Assembly: GCA_013151585.1 (NCBI GenBank)
Contig: JAADHY010000176.1
Coordinates: 1-8,372, forward strand
Origin: Planctomycetota bacterium
GTDB taxonomy: Bacteria > Planctomycetota > Planctomycetia > Planctomycetales > Planctomycetaceae
Reading direction: 5' to 3'
DNA: 8,372 nucleotides
Part shown: positions 1 to 7,036 of the stretch, piece after piece
Layout: each line of letters opens with the position of its first letter
Numbering within the stretch: position 1 is the stretch's first letter
The notes under the pieces: generated by a model
The model's database searches: none
Told to the model about the DNA's origin: nothing
Seen by the model: only the letters and a program-made list of their open reading frames with translations
Program-made: the position numbers and the translations under genes

Positions 1-1365
1 CGGGGCCGTGCGGTCGCTGCGTATCCGTTCGAGTCGGCGGAGCGTCTCGCTGTAGGTGGCGCGCAGCATCTGCGTGGGATAGTCGGCGTTTCGTCCTTCG
101 ATGAAACCCAGCCACGCAAGAGCATGGTCTCCGTCGCCTTTGCCCTTCCGGTAGGAGAGTGTATCGCCGGCCGAAAGCTCGGTCAGTTCTGCCATGCGCC
201 GGTAGTCTTCAGCCGCTTGGGAAACCGACCACAAGTAGACCAGCGGCGTCGGGTCGATCGGCCGGTAGTCGTACCAACCTCGGTCATCGTGTCGGTGGGG
301 TACAACCACACGGCCGGCCGGATCCAGGCGGGCTTGTTGGCGCATCAAGTCGATCACGCTGCGAGGCAGTTCCAAGTAACGCGGATCGCCGCTGACCAGA
401 TACGCGTTCGTCCCGCCAATCAAGGTCGATTCGATCTGATTCAGTAGGCCGTGGGGCCAGCGCCACCCGTAGTAACCGCCCCACCACTTGCCGTCCATCA
501 GTTCGCCGATTCGGCCGGAGGGACCGACGTTATCTGGCAAGATGCCGCCGTTCTGCCGCGTACGTTCGATCCACGCATCGACATATTCGAGAATCCAGCG
601 CCGATATTTTTCCTCGCCCGTGTACAGGAACGCGTTGAGTACGAGACTGGTGGCCGCGAGGTTGAGTGGCACATCGCCGCGCATCATTCGGCGGTTCATC
701 GTTTCCAGGATGAAAGGGAAACGCTCATCGTCGATCCAGGCATCGCTGGACGTGACGTTGGGAATGTCGTCATAGGGCAGCGGATACTCGGCCAACACCG
801 GCCGATGCGTCACCCAATCCTCGACCGAATTGACGAACCGCGGGCCGCGGCTGCCGTTAATGGGCGAGCGGATCATCTTGCGTTCGGGGTCCCAGTTGGG
901 AGCTTCCGGGTCTTCGCCCAGATACAGGCCCGCAAAGCGCACGGCGCGCTCGCGAGTTTTCGACTCGGTCGGATCTGCCAGCCCGAAGAAATAGAAATAC
1001 GTCGAGCTCTCGCCGTGGTGCATCCAGTCGTAATACGCGTCGAATTCCTTGTAGATTTGACCGTACGCGGTGAATTGTCGAGTGACGGCTTCCCACAGCT
1101 TGCGTGACAGACCGTGGATTTCCTCCGGGCCCCCCAAGGCGTAGTACAGCGGAAAGTTGTAGAAACTCTCGTAGCCGTCGTCCGAGCCGTCCATGCCCGG
1201 CCAGTGATCACGCCAGATGAGCGTGCCGTCGGGCCGTGTGTACCGCTCAACGAACTCGACCGCCGCCACATGCAGTCGGTCCAGGAGATACCGCTGCCAG
1301 AGTGCCCATTCCGGTGGCGAGGCAGACGTGGTGATCTCAACGGTAGGAACGTCGGTGCTTGTCAC
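1..1365 (-). CDS. Helical (alpha/alpha)-toroid-like protein of unknown activity, partial (C-terminus beyond the left edge)
   Basis: The reading frame is open from a GTG at 1365-1363 to the window edge, giving 455 residues with no stop. The GTG is chosen because it overlaps the stop of the upstream dehydrogenase gene as GTGA and has GGAGGAG (1382-1376) 10 nt before it. No signal peptide is visible at the N-terminus (MTSTDVPTVEITTSA), so a cytoplasmic place is likely. Aromatic and acidic clusters stand out: W52-R-D-H-W-P-G-M-D-G-S-D-D-G-Y-E66, and F108-D-A-Y-Y-D-W-M-H-H-G-E119. Helical hairpin patterns with short turns follow (about residues 229-275 and 306-345), including a TGEEKY turn and an NGGILPDNV loop (273-280). 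This resembles six-hairpin glycosidases and lyases, so a carbohydrate hydrolase or lyase is the leading guess. I do not recognise the exact family and assign no activity. It is the last visible gene of the minus-strand operon. Confidence 0.8.
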   Translation of the reverse strand, partial: MTSTDVPTVEITTSASPPEWALWQRYLLDRLHVAAVEFVERYTRPDGTLIWRDHWPGMDGSDDGYESFYNFPLYYALGGPEEIHGLSRKLWEAVTRQFTAYGQIYKEFDAYYDWMHHGESSTYFYFFGLADPTESKTRERAVRFAGLYLGEDPEAPNWDPERKMIRSPINGSRGPRFVNSVEDWVTHRPVLAEYPLPYDDIPNVTSSDAWIDDERFPFILETMNRRMMRGDVPLNLAATSLVLNAFLYTGEEKYRRWILEYVDAWIERTRQNGGILPDNVGPSGRIGELMDGKWWGGYYGWRWPHGLLNQIESTLIGGTNAYLVSGDPRYLELPRSVIDLMRQQARLDPAGRVVVPHRHDDRGWYDYRPIDPTPLVYLWSVSQAAEDYRRMAELTELSAGDTLSYRKGKGDGDHALAWLGFIEGRNADYPTQMLRATYSETLRRLERIRSDRTAP

Positions 1366-2126
1366 CCTAGCAAGACTCCTCCGTCCACATAGATGGCTTG
1401 CCCGGTCAGAAACGAAGCCTCATCGGAAGCAAGAAACGCACACACTTCTCCGATTTCGTCAATGGTCGCCATGGAACCTCGGGGATGAGCACGATCGTAC
1501 TCGCTCATCGCCGCCGCAACATCTTCGCCTTTGGCTCGAGCCCATTCTTCCAGCAAAGGCGTGCGCACAGCGCCGGGACAGACCGCGTTGACACGGATTC
1601 CTTCCGGCGCCAAGTCCACGGCCAGCGCTCGAGTCAACCCGATCTGCCCGGCCTTGGTGGTGACGTAACTGACCGATTTCGCTTGTCCCACTTTCGCAAC
1701 CGCGCTGGAAATGTTGATGATGGTTCCGCGCGTCTTGCGCAAATGCGGAACCGCATACTTGGCCCCTAAGAACGTGCTCGTGAGGTTCAAACGGATCAGA
1801 CTCTCGAAATCCTCCAAGCTGGTTTCGTCGATGGTCATGTCCGGTGGATGCCAGCCCGCGTTGTTGACGATCGAATCCAGCCGGCCGAAGTGCTCAACGG
1901 CCGTGTCGATCAGCCGGCGGATGTCGTCTGGCTGAGTCACGTCGGTGCGGACAAATAATGCCCGGTGTCCTGCATCGGTCAGTTGCCGTTCTGCTTCGCG
2001 CCCGGCCTGTTCGCCACGGGCTCCGATCACGACCGTCGCGCCGTGCTTGGCGAAGACCCGCGCGCAGCCAAACCCGATTCCTTTCGACCCGCCGGTGATC
2101 ACCGCTACTTTACCGCGGAGCTTCAT
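1362..2126 (-). CDS. Short-chain dehydrogenase/reductase (classical SDR, FabG-like)
   Basis: This 254-aa protein has the standard length of a classical SDR. It would be a cytoplasmic NAD(P)-dependent oxidoreductase, interconverting a hydroxyl and a carbonyl on a substrate not fixed by sequence. Visible motifs in order are the cofactor loop TGGSKGIG (11-18), the NNAG motif (88-91), the active-site Asn114, the catalytic Ser141, Tyr154 and Lys158 (Y-V-T-T-K), the PG motif (184-185) and the C-terminal YVDGG (246-250). Lys15 in the glycine loop and Arg37 at the end of the second strand favour NADP(H) over NAD(H); that is an inference. Start ATG lies 3 nt after the stop of the beta-helix gene, with only a weak GGGACGG ribosome site (2139-2133). 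The stop TGA overlaps the next start. By name such proteins are often called 3-oxoacyl-ACP reductase or glucose dehydrogenase, but its place between two carbohydrate-type genes suggests a sugar or sugar-acid substrate. Confidence 0.95.
   Translation of the reverse strand: MKLRGKVAVITGGSKGIGFGCARVFAKHGATVVIGARGEQAGREAERQLTDAGHRALFVRTDVTQPDDIRRLIDTAVEHFGRLDSIVNNAGWHPPDMTIDETSLEDFESLIRLNLTSTFLGAKYAVPHLRKTRGTIINISSAVAKVGQAKSVSYVTTKAGQIGLTRALAVDLAPEGIRVNAVCPGAVRTPLLEEWARAKGEDVAAAMSEYDRAHPRGSMATIDEIGEVCAFLASDEASFLTGQAIYVDGGVLLG
1376..1382 (-). promoter_or_regulatory. Shine-Dalgarno site for the partial helical-protein gene, inside the SDR coding sequence
   Basis: GGAGGAG on the minus strand lies 10 nt before the GTG start at 1365. 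It is written within the Asp-Gly-Gly-Val codons at the end of the SDR gene. It decides the GTG start, for which no ATG alternative lies nearby, and implies that translation of this gene is coupled to that of the SDR gene. Confidence 0.7.
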
Positions 2127-2129
2127 AAG

Positions 2130-3938
2130 CTACCGTCCCAAGAGTTTCTGTTTCCATGGTGGCTCGAGACCCGCTTTCTGGACCGCTTCGGAGGGAAAGC
2201 CGGGATCGCCTGGCTTTACTCCAAAGCTGTTGTTCCGCCACGTGTGCCACGATTTCTTATTCTGGTTGAACCGGATCGCACCACCAGAGGTGTTGTAGAT
2301 CACGTTGTCTTCGATCAGGTAGCCTTTGCTGCCTTGATCGAAGAAGATCCCGTTGTTCGGAGCGCCGCCGTGCGTGTACGGCGAGCGGTGCACATCGTGA
2401 ATGACGTTCCCGCGCAGCACCGTGCCCGGTTGAAATCCCAGCGTGTAGATGCCGCCGCCGTCGGCCAGAACCTTCATCACGTCGTGAATGTGATTGAACG
2501 CGACCAGGCATTCGCGCTGGTCAGTGGGCTTCGTATCCCATCGAAAGCCGATCGAGATACCTGTGTAGGGCAGGTCGGTCACGAGGTTATGCACGATGCG
2601 TGTCCCTCGGGCGAAGGCATCGTAGATGCCCACCGCGCCGAACATCTGCTGCCCGCAACGGTGAACGTAGCAGTTCGAGATCTCGTTGCTGACAGGCACG
2701 TCGCGCGTACGGTCCCAGTTGTGTTCGAACCACTGGCGCGGCGGTTTGTCAGCCTTGGGACGCCATCCGACCATGAGACCGTTTCCGCCCACGTCGGCGA
2801 TTTCACAGCCCACGATCCTGTTGTTGCGGCAGCCGGCGCCCAGTCCCAGGCCGCTGGCTCCCGTGTGGCCGATCACGCAGCCTTCGAAACCACAGTCCTC
2901 GGTATAAACCAGCCGGATCGCCAACGGGACGGCAAAGGTCGGCTTCTCGATTTCGCGATCGCCGTAATGAGCGGCCTGAATCCCGGCATAGCCGATCTCC
3001 GGAATGGGCCAGGCTGTGTGAAGAAAACGAACGCCGACAAAATGCAAGTTCTTCACCGGCTTCTCGGCCGTGCCTTCAATGACCAAAAGTTCTTCTAGCA
3101 CCGGCGCGATGAATTCATGCTCGTTCGGGTTCTCGCCGTTCGCCGCCTGGTAGGTCAGCACGCCCGTCTTCCGATCCAGGTACCACTCGCCCGCATCGTT
3201 GACAAACTCAGGAGCATGTTCCAAGTAAGCATGTTTCCCCGGACTAGCTGTCGTCCAGCGATGGCCGACGTAGCCCATAGGCGTAGCCGTCGTGACGGAG
3301 TTGCCGGTCGAGGACTCGATGATTCCTCGAGCGATCGACCAATTCTGAATCACAACCAGCTCGCAGTCTTTGCCGCCCAGGTTGCCCGACGGCAACGGCT
3401 CTTTGAACGCAAGGGTTCTCGCGTCCTTGGAAACCGTCTTGATCGTCAGCATGTCTTGATCCGGAAACCGCCCGCGGGGCAAGCGCCGGCCGTCGGACCA
3501 AAGCTGACGAAAGTGCCATTTGCCCTGCTTGACTTCCGGCAGCGTCACGGTCCAACGATTGTGTTCGCTTTGTTTCCAACCCGTGATGCGCCGTCCGCCG
3601 GTCACCACGACGTCGCCTTGGGCTACGTACCGAATCGCAAACCGCTCGGTGCCCGAATCTTGCGGGCCGAAGACCAAGGGCTCCTCGAGGCGGTAAGTCC
3701 CGGCGCGAATGATGACCTGGATGTCCGACGTCAGGGGCCCGGAAGCGATCCGCTCCCGCACCGCATCGCGGGCACGGCTGATCGTTGCAAACGGTCGCTC
3801 TCGCGTTCCCGGATGAGCGTCGTTTCCGTCCGGCGCAACGAAAAACATCCCTAAGGGAAGTTTTTTGCCCGGCGCCGCTTCGGACGCTCCCGCGTCTGAT
3901 AGCATCAGGAGCACACAGGCCATCGCGATTCTCTGCAT
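2130..3938 (-). CDS. Secreted right-handed parallel beta-helix protein (possible glycoside hydrolase, GH141-like)
   Basis: The chosen ATG at 3938 gives 602 aa. It is preferred over an upstream in-frame GTG at 4001 because it starts a signal peptide (MQRIAMACVLLMLSDAGASEAAP) and has GGGAGAG 6 nt before it. After the signal comes the N-terminal block typical of this family: FFVAPDGNDAHPGTRERPF (32-50), a helix with RARDAVRERI, then VIIRAGTYRL (75-84), a D-S-G-T turn (94-97) and VVTGGRRITGW (111-121). From about 285 to 570 the chain has beta-helix rungs with N-x-I/V repeats: NLHFVGVRF, CGFEGCVIGH, NNRIVGCEI, NEISNCYVH, TRIVHNLVTDLPYTGISIG, GNVIHDVH and IEDNVIYNTSGGAIRF. Conserved-looking D-G-G-G-I-Y (493-498) and F-F-D-Q-G (532-536) may lie near an active site. 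The family includes GH141-type fucosidases and xylanases and polysaccharide lyases, so action on a plant or algal polysaccharide outside the cytoplasm is likely. Substrate and catalytic residues cannot be read from the sequence. First gene of the minus-strand operon. Confidence 0.9.
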   Translation of the reverse strand: MQRIAMACVLLMLSDAGASEAAPGKKLPLGMFFVAPDGNDAHPGTRERPFATISRARDAVRERIASGPLTSDIQVIIRAGTYRLEEPLVFGPQDSGTERFAIRYVAQGDVVVTGGRRITGWKQSEHNRWTVTLPEVKQGKWHFRQLWSDGRRLPRGRFPDQDMLTIKTVSKDARTLAFKEPLPSGNLGGKDCELVVIQNWSIARGIIESSTGNSVTTATPMGYVGHRWTTASPGKHAYLEHAPEFVNDAGEWYLDRKTGVLTYQAANGENPNEHEFIAPVLEELLVIEGTAEKPVKNLHFVGVRFLHTAWPIPEIGYAGIQAAHYGDREIEKPTFAVPLAIRLVYTEDCGFEGCVIGHTGASGLGLGAGCRNNRIVGCEIADVGGNGLMVGWRPKADKPPRQWFEHNWDRTRDVPVSNEISNCYVHRCGQQMFGAVGIYDAFARGTRIVHNLVTDLPYTGISIGFRWDTKPTDQRECLVAFNHIHDVMKVLADGGGIYTLGFQPGTVLRGNVIHDVHRSPYTHGGAPNNGIFFDQGSKGYLIEDNVIYNTSGGAIRFNQNKKSWHTWRNNSFGVKPGDPGFPSEAVQKAGLEPPWKQKLLGR

Positions 3939-3944
3939 GGCAAA

Positions 3945-3951
3945 CTCTCCC
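3945..3951 (-). promoter_or_regulatory. Shine-Dalgarno site deciding the beta-helix gene start
   Basis: GGGAGAG on the minus strand lies 6 nt before the ATG at 3938. It supports this start and the signal-peptide N-terminus, against the in-frame GTG at 4001 that would put 21 unrelated residues in front of the signal peptide. Confidence 0.6.
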
Positions 3952-4006
3952 GAAAGTCCGGTTGGATCACAGCCATTCAGCGGCAAAGGCCCGTCACACA
4001 CCGCAA

Positions 4007-4040
4007 CCGTCTCCGCCGTGCGCGTTTCCGTTTCCGCCGT
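4007..4040. repeat. Two 13-bp direct repeats with a 21-bp period (operator-like)
   Basis: CCGTCTCCGCCGT (4007-4019) and CCGTTTCCGCCGT (4028-4040) differ at one base and start 21 bp apart, which is two helical turns. They lie about 70 to 100 bp upstream of the beta-helix start on the minus strand. This layout fits a pair of sites for a dimeric DNA-binding protein on one helix face. The DNA is pyrimidine-rich and partly low in complexity (TTTCCG is repeated in tandem at 4025-4036), so chance is possible. Confidence 0.35.
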
Positions 4041-4079
4041 CGGACGTCGCGACCTGTGCGCGGTGCGCGCGTGTCGTGA

Positions 4080-4153
4080 GCCGGTCTCCCCAAGACCGGC
4101 AACCTGCGAGTCTCGAAGAGACTCGCCTGCGCGGGGTGCGGCCGACGGGCCGC
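4080..4153. repeat. Three consecutive perfect-stem hairpins (REP-like or structured RNA element)
   Basis: Hairpin one is GCCGGTCT (4080-4087), a CCCCA loop, then AGACCGGC (4093-4100), an 8-bp stem. Hairpin two is GCGAGTCTC (4106-4114), a GAA loop, then GAGACTCGC (4118-4126), a 9-bp stem. Hairpin three is GCGGCC (4138-4143), a GACG loop, then GGCCGC (4148-4153), a 6-bp stem. They are separated by 5 and 11 nt. No T-run follows on either strand, and no gene ends here, so an intrinsic terminator is unlikely. A dispersed extragenic palindromic element or a structured leader or small RNA is more plausible. Confidence 0.6.
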
Positions 4154-4402
4154 GTCGAGACCTCCAGCATATCGAACTCGGCCACGAGAAAAAGGCTTGC
4201 CGCCTGCTTTTTCGACGCGCGCGACTCCGCTACGATGACAGCTCGGCACGGTCTTGTGAGACGCCGCGTGTCGACATCGATGAAGCTGCTGCGTTTGCCT
4301 TTTTGTTCCACGTGATGTGTTCTCGTGGCAGTGACCGGTGATGGCGATGTCATCGTCACAGCCGTGTTGAAGTACGCACCTCACGCGGCCGTGTGCCTGT
4401 GC

Positions 4403-4406
4403 GGAG
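4403..4406 (+). promoter_or_regulatory. Shine-Dalgarno site for the GH57-like gene
   Basis: GGAG lies 10 nt before the ATG at 4417, slightly long but acceptable spacing. It lies inside GCGGAGACGG (4401-4410), which is also part of an inverted copy of the upstream repeat at 4006-4016. A bound protein or RNA pairing there could affect translation start. Confidence 0.45.
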
Positions 4407-4416
4407 ACGGTGTCTG

Positions 4417-5943
4417 ATGAAGTACGTCCTAGTCTTCCACGCGAACTTGAACTACGCGTACCTCGTGCCGGAACGGTACGAGTTCGTGATCCGGTCGGCG
4501 TACGAGCTGATTCTCGACACGATGCGCGAACATTTCCCGGGCACGAAATACGTTTTCGAGGCGTCCGGGTACACGATCGAGCAAATTGCTGAGAAAACGC
4601 CCGACGTGCTAGAGAAACTCAAGCAGGCAGTCGCTCAAGGCGATTGCGAGCTCATGGGCTCCCCGTACGCCCATCCCATGCTGCCAAACTTCCCGATGGA
4701 AGACGGGCTCCGATCGGTTGAGTTCTCGAACCGAGTTTACAGGAAACACTTTGGCTTCCGGCCGCGGAGTTTTTGGAACCCGGAGTGCGGCTGGAGGGGG
4801 TTTCTCCCCGAGCTGGTTCTGCGTGCGGGCTACCGCAACCTGATCGGCGATTTCGAGGCTTACAGCCGGTCGCTCGATCCGGACGGCCGCCCCCTGCGCC
4901 CGGAGATCTACGCCAAAGAACATTCCGACGATCCGGCGTTTTATCACTTCGGCTTCGCGTTTGATTTGCCGGGCATAGAGCGTGCAATTCATTTTCCCTT
5001 CGAAAGAATTGCCGGCGCAGAGCCAGGCCGCTTGCGCGTCTTTTTGCGCACCGACCGTGTCGCCCAGTTCGGTGTCCGCTTTTTCATGGGGATGGAAGGC
5101 TACACGCTGGAGAAGTACCTGGCGCTGATCCGGAAATACTCGGAGCAGGCCCCGGGCGAGCCGGAAGGGGCTTTGATCATTTTCGCCGACGACGCGGAAT
5201 ACGTTGGCACGAACGGCTGGTTTCGTCTGAAGTACCAGAATGAACCGGACCACGTGTTCGAACGCACGGACGACGCGCAAGAAAAACTCATCTCGCTGGT
5301 GACCGAGTGCCGCAAACTGGGCGAGTTCATCACGTTTGACGAGGCGTGCAACTCGCTGCCTGCGCTGAACGACCTGCTTGCTTTCGACGACGATTCCGCG
5401 TGGCACGGAGCCCGCGCCTCCACGTGGGCCGCCACGCCGATGGCCCGGCTGTTGCGTCCGTGGCAGGACCTGGTGCGCGAGAAACTGAAAGCCGTGCAGC
5501 ATGAACTGGACAACGACACGGTCGACCGGGCTTGGTTCCATTTGACCAACTCGTACAATTCCGACGGTCAGTGGCCGCCGACGCTGCCCGAGGCTCCGCA
5601 CATCGTCCACCCGTTCAACTATGCCTATTGCTTTGACAACCTTTTGGCCGCTGAATTGCTGGCCGGCGGCGTCGATCGCTCGCGTCTGGAAACCGATCCC
5701 GCCGCCACCGTGCAAGAGATTCTGGGACCTCAACAAGAACTGGTCCTTTGCAAGGCCGGCGACAACGCGTTGGTCCGGCAGTTGATCGAACGCTCGCGCG
5801 ACGTGGCATCGATTCGCACCTCGGGCGCGAAAGTGCTGTACCCGTCCGAGTACCGCGTGCGTGCCGACGCGCTGGTCGAAGCTCGCCGGTTGGTCGGCGG
5901 CATCGAGATCGAGAAGGCCACAACGGACCTCGAGGAAACATAA
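4417..5943 (+). CDS. GH57-like (glycosyl hydrolase family 57) protein
   Basis: The ATG at 4417 gives 508 aa beginning MKYVLVFHAN. An in-frame GTG at 4393 would add eight residues (MPVRRRCL) with no better ribosome site. GH57 enzymes are retaining alpha-glucan hydrolases, branching enzymes or 4-alpha-glucanotransferases with a (beta/alpha)7 barrel. The GH57 signature regions can be followed: strand one with H8-A-N-L-N-Y (the usual H-Q-P is not kept), GSPYAHPMLP (81-90), FWNPECGW (119-126) with Glu123 as the expected nucleophile, and FADDAEYVG (256-264) with Asp259 as the expected acid/base. A helical C-terminal part follows, including WFHLTNSYNSDGQWPP (373-388) and HPFNYAYCFDNLLAAELL (398-415). 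Length is near that of GH57 branching enzymes and glucanotransferases. No signal peptide is seen, so it is cytoplasmic. The changed first motif means glucan activity cannot be assumed. It is followed after 21 nt by a URO-D-like gene, probably in one operon. Confidence 0.88.
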   Translation: MKYVLVFHANLNYAYLVPERYEFVIRSAYELILDTMREHFPGTKYVFEASGYTIEQIAEKTPDVLEKLKQAVAQGDCELMGSPYAHPMLPNFPMEDGLRSVEFSNRVYRKHFGFRPRSFWNPECGWRGFLPELVLRAGYRNLIGDFEAYSRSLDPDGRPLRPEIYAKEHSDDPAFYHFGFAFDLPGIERAIHFPFERIAGAEPGRLRVFLRTDRVAQFGVRFFMGMEGYTLEKYLALIRKYSEQAPGEPEGALIIFADDAEYVGTNGWFRLKYQNEPDHVFERTDDAQEKLISLVTECRKLGEFITFDEACNSLPALNDLLAFDDDSAWHGARASTWAATPMARLLRPWQDLVREKLKAVQHELDNDTVDRAWFHLTNSYNSDGQWPPTLPEAPHIVHPFNYAYCFDNLLAAELLAGGVDRSRLETDPAATVQEILGPQQELVLCKAGDNALVRQLIERSRDVASIRTSGAKVLYPSEYRVRADALVEARRLVGGIEIEKATTDLEET

Positions 5944-5964
5944 CTGCCAAAGCCGCCTCACGCT

Positions 5965-7035
5965 ATGACTCCACGCGAACTTGTCATCGCCGCTCTGGAG
6001 GGGCACACGCCCGAGAAAACACCGCTGACCATTTATGACTGGAACATGGGCGCCATCACGATCGAGGAACTGGAAGCGGCGATGCGACAGCCCTCGTGGC
6101 GGCGCTTGCTGGATCGCGGTCTGAGCGTGCGGTGCCACTGCCCCATCATCGAAGCCATCGAGCACGGCGTCGAATATGAGGTCAAAGAAGTGCGAAAGGG
6201 CGGCGACGTCTACCGCATCGAAACCAAGACGACGCCCGTCGGAACCATCCGCAAAGCGACACGCAACGGATGGCACCACGAAGAGTGGATCAAGACATCG
6301 GACGACTACAAGGTGCAGCAATGGATCGTGGAGCACACCGAATTGGTCCCCCGTTACGAGGCGTATGAACGGGCGGAACACGTCGTCGGTGATCAGGGAG
6401 TCGTGATCGTCACGGGCGCGGGCAACTGGCAGCACCGCACTCCGGCGATGAGCATCAACATCGACTGGGCCGGGACGGAACAATTCTGCTTAGACCTGGC
6501 GGCGGGCGTGGCCGAGCTGTTCGACTTGTACCAAGCCGCTCGCAAGCTCTTCCTGGAAGAGCAGCGTCTGATCGCGGCCGGACCCGGCCGGTATGTCGCG
6601 TGGTTCGAGAACCTCACGATCAGCATGCTCGGTCCAGATCGATACCGCGAACTCCTCGCGTCGGTCTATGACGAAGCGGTGCCGATCCACGTTGCGGCCA
6701 ACAAGCGCGTGATGGTCCATTACGACGGCGCGCTCCGCTGCATCGCCGACCAGATCGCGGCCGCGCCGTTTCACATCATCGACTCGCTGACCGAACCGCC
6801 CGAAGGCGACCTGACCTACGACGAATGCCGCCGCCTGTGGCCCGAGAAAGTCTTTTGGGCCAACATCAACGTGGACCTCTACTACCAGCCTGCCGATAAA
6901 CTGCGTCAGGCGGTTATCGCCAAACGCACCCGAGCCGGCAAGCAGGCCTTCGCCTTCGAAGTCTCCGAAGATCTGCCGACCAATTGGCAGACGTCGATTC
7001 CTGTGGTGCTGGACGCCCTCGAAGACCTGGCGTGA
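5965..7035 (+). CDS. URO-D superfamily protein (methyltransferase-like, not HemE)
   Basis: This 356-aa protein has the length of the URO-D superfamily, which includes HemE and corrinoid methyltransferases such as MtaA and CmuA. The N-terminal pattern T-P-R-E-L-V-I-A-A-L-E-G-H-T-P (2-16) is typical of the group. The core has FENLTISMLGPDRYRELL (214-231), VMVHYDGALRCIADQI (249-264), IIDSLTEPPEGDLTYDE (271-287) and LWPEKVFWANINVD (291-304). The last two blocks match a non-heme subgroup with a T-x-P-P-x-G-D motif. The metal-site position shows H252-Y-D254-G rather than H-x-C, and there is no Cys near the C-terminus, so a zinc-thiolate methyltransferase mechanism is doubtful. ATG at 5965 has no clear Shine-Dalgarno, only the 21-nt gap after the GH57-like stop, so translational coupling is likely. 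Substrate is unknown; demethylation of a methylated sugar is a guess. Confidence 0.85.
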   Translation: MTPRELVIAALEGHTPEKTPLTIYDWNMGAITIEELEAAMRQPSWRRLLDRGLSVRCHCPIIEAIEHGVEYEVKEVRKGGDVYRIETKTTPVGTIRKATRNGWHHEEWIKTSDDYKVQQWIVEHTELVPRYEAYERAEHVVGDQGVVIVTGAGNWQHRTPAMSINIDWAGTEQFCLDLAAGVAELFDLYQAARKLFLEEQRLIAAGPGRYVAWFENLTISMLGPDRYRELLASVYDEAVPIHVAANKRVMVHYDGALRCIADQIAAAPFHIIDSLTEPPEGDLTYDECRRLWPEKVFWANINVDLYYQPADKLRQAVIAKRTRAGKQAFAFEVSEDLPTNWQTSIPVVLDALEDLA

Positions 7036-7036
7036 A

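Larger units (their letters stand above)
3939..4416. other. Divergent intergenic control region, 478 nt
   Basis: This region separates the starts of the minus-strand beta-helix operon and the plus-strand GH57-like operon, so it should hold promoters for both. Several open frames of 107 to 176 codons cross it on both strands, but they overlap one another, lack family signs and run into neighbouring genes, so I call none of them. Contents seen are direct repeats at 4007-4040, three consecutive hairpins at 4080-4153, and weak imperfect palindromes around 4311-4352. No confident -35/-10 pair was found on either strand. Confidence 0.7.

Noticed and set aside
1965..3098. A 377-codon plus-strand open frame opposite the SDR and beta-helix genes.
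   Set aside because: The minus strand carries motif-supported genes over the same span. The plus-strand product has no family signs and looks like a codon-bias shadow.
3939..4001. Upstream GTG start at 4001 for the beta-helix gene.
   Set aside because: It would place 21 residues before a clear signal peptide, whereas the ATG at 3938 has a ribosome site at good spacing.
4080..4126. Intrinsic terminator reading of the first two intergenic hairpins.
   Set aside because: No T-run follows on either strand, and neither neighbouring gene ends toward this site; both start away from it.
4208..4236. Possible promoter for the GH57-like gene, with TACGAT (4231-4236) as -10.
   Set aside because: The best -35 at a 17-nt spacing is TTTTTC (4208-4213), which is too poor. 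The better TTCGAC (4211-4216) leaves only 14 nt.
4324..4352. Imperfect palindrome built on CAGTGAC and GTCAC near the GH57-like start.
   Set aside because: The stem is short and broken by mismatches and a large internal loop, no better than expected by chance.
3977..4384. Overlapping open frames on both strands in the divergent intergenic region.
   Set aside because: They overlap one another in several frames, are rich in Arg, Ser and Pro, have no recognisable domain and cross the hairpin cluster. I treat the region as non-coding.
4609..6483. A 624-codon open frame on the minus strand antisense to the GH57-like and first URO-D-like genes.
   Set aside because: It lies opposite two genes with clear family motifs, crosses the gap between them, and its product shows no recognisable family. 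Long antisense frames are expected in GC-rich coding DNA.
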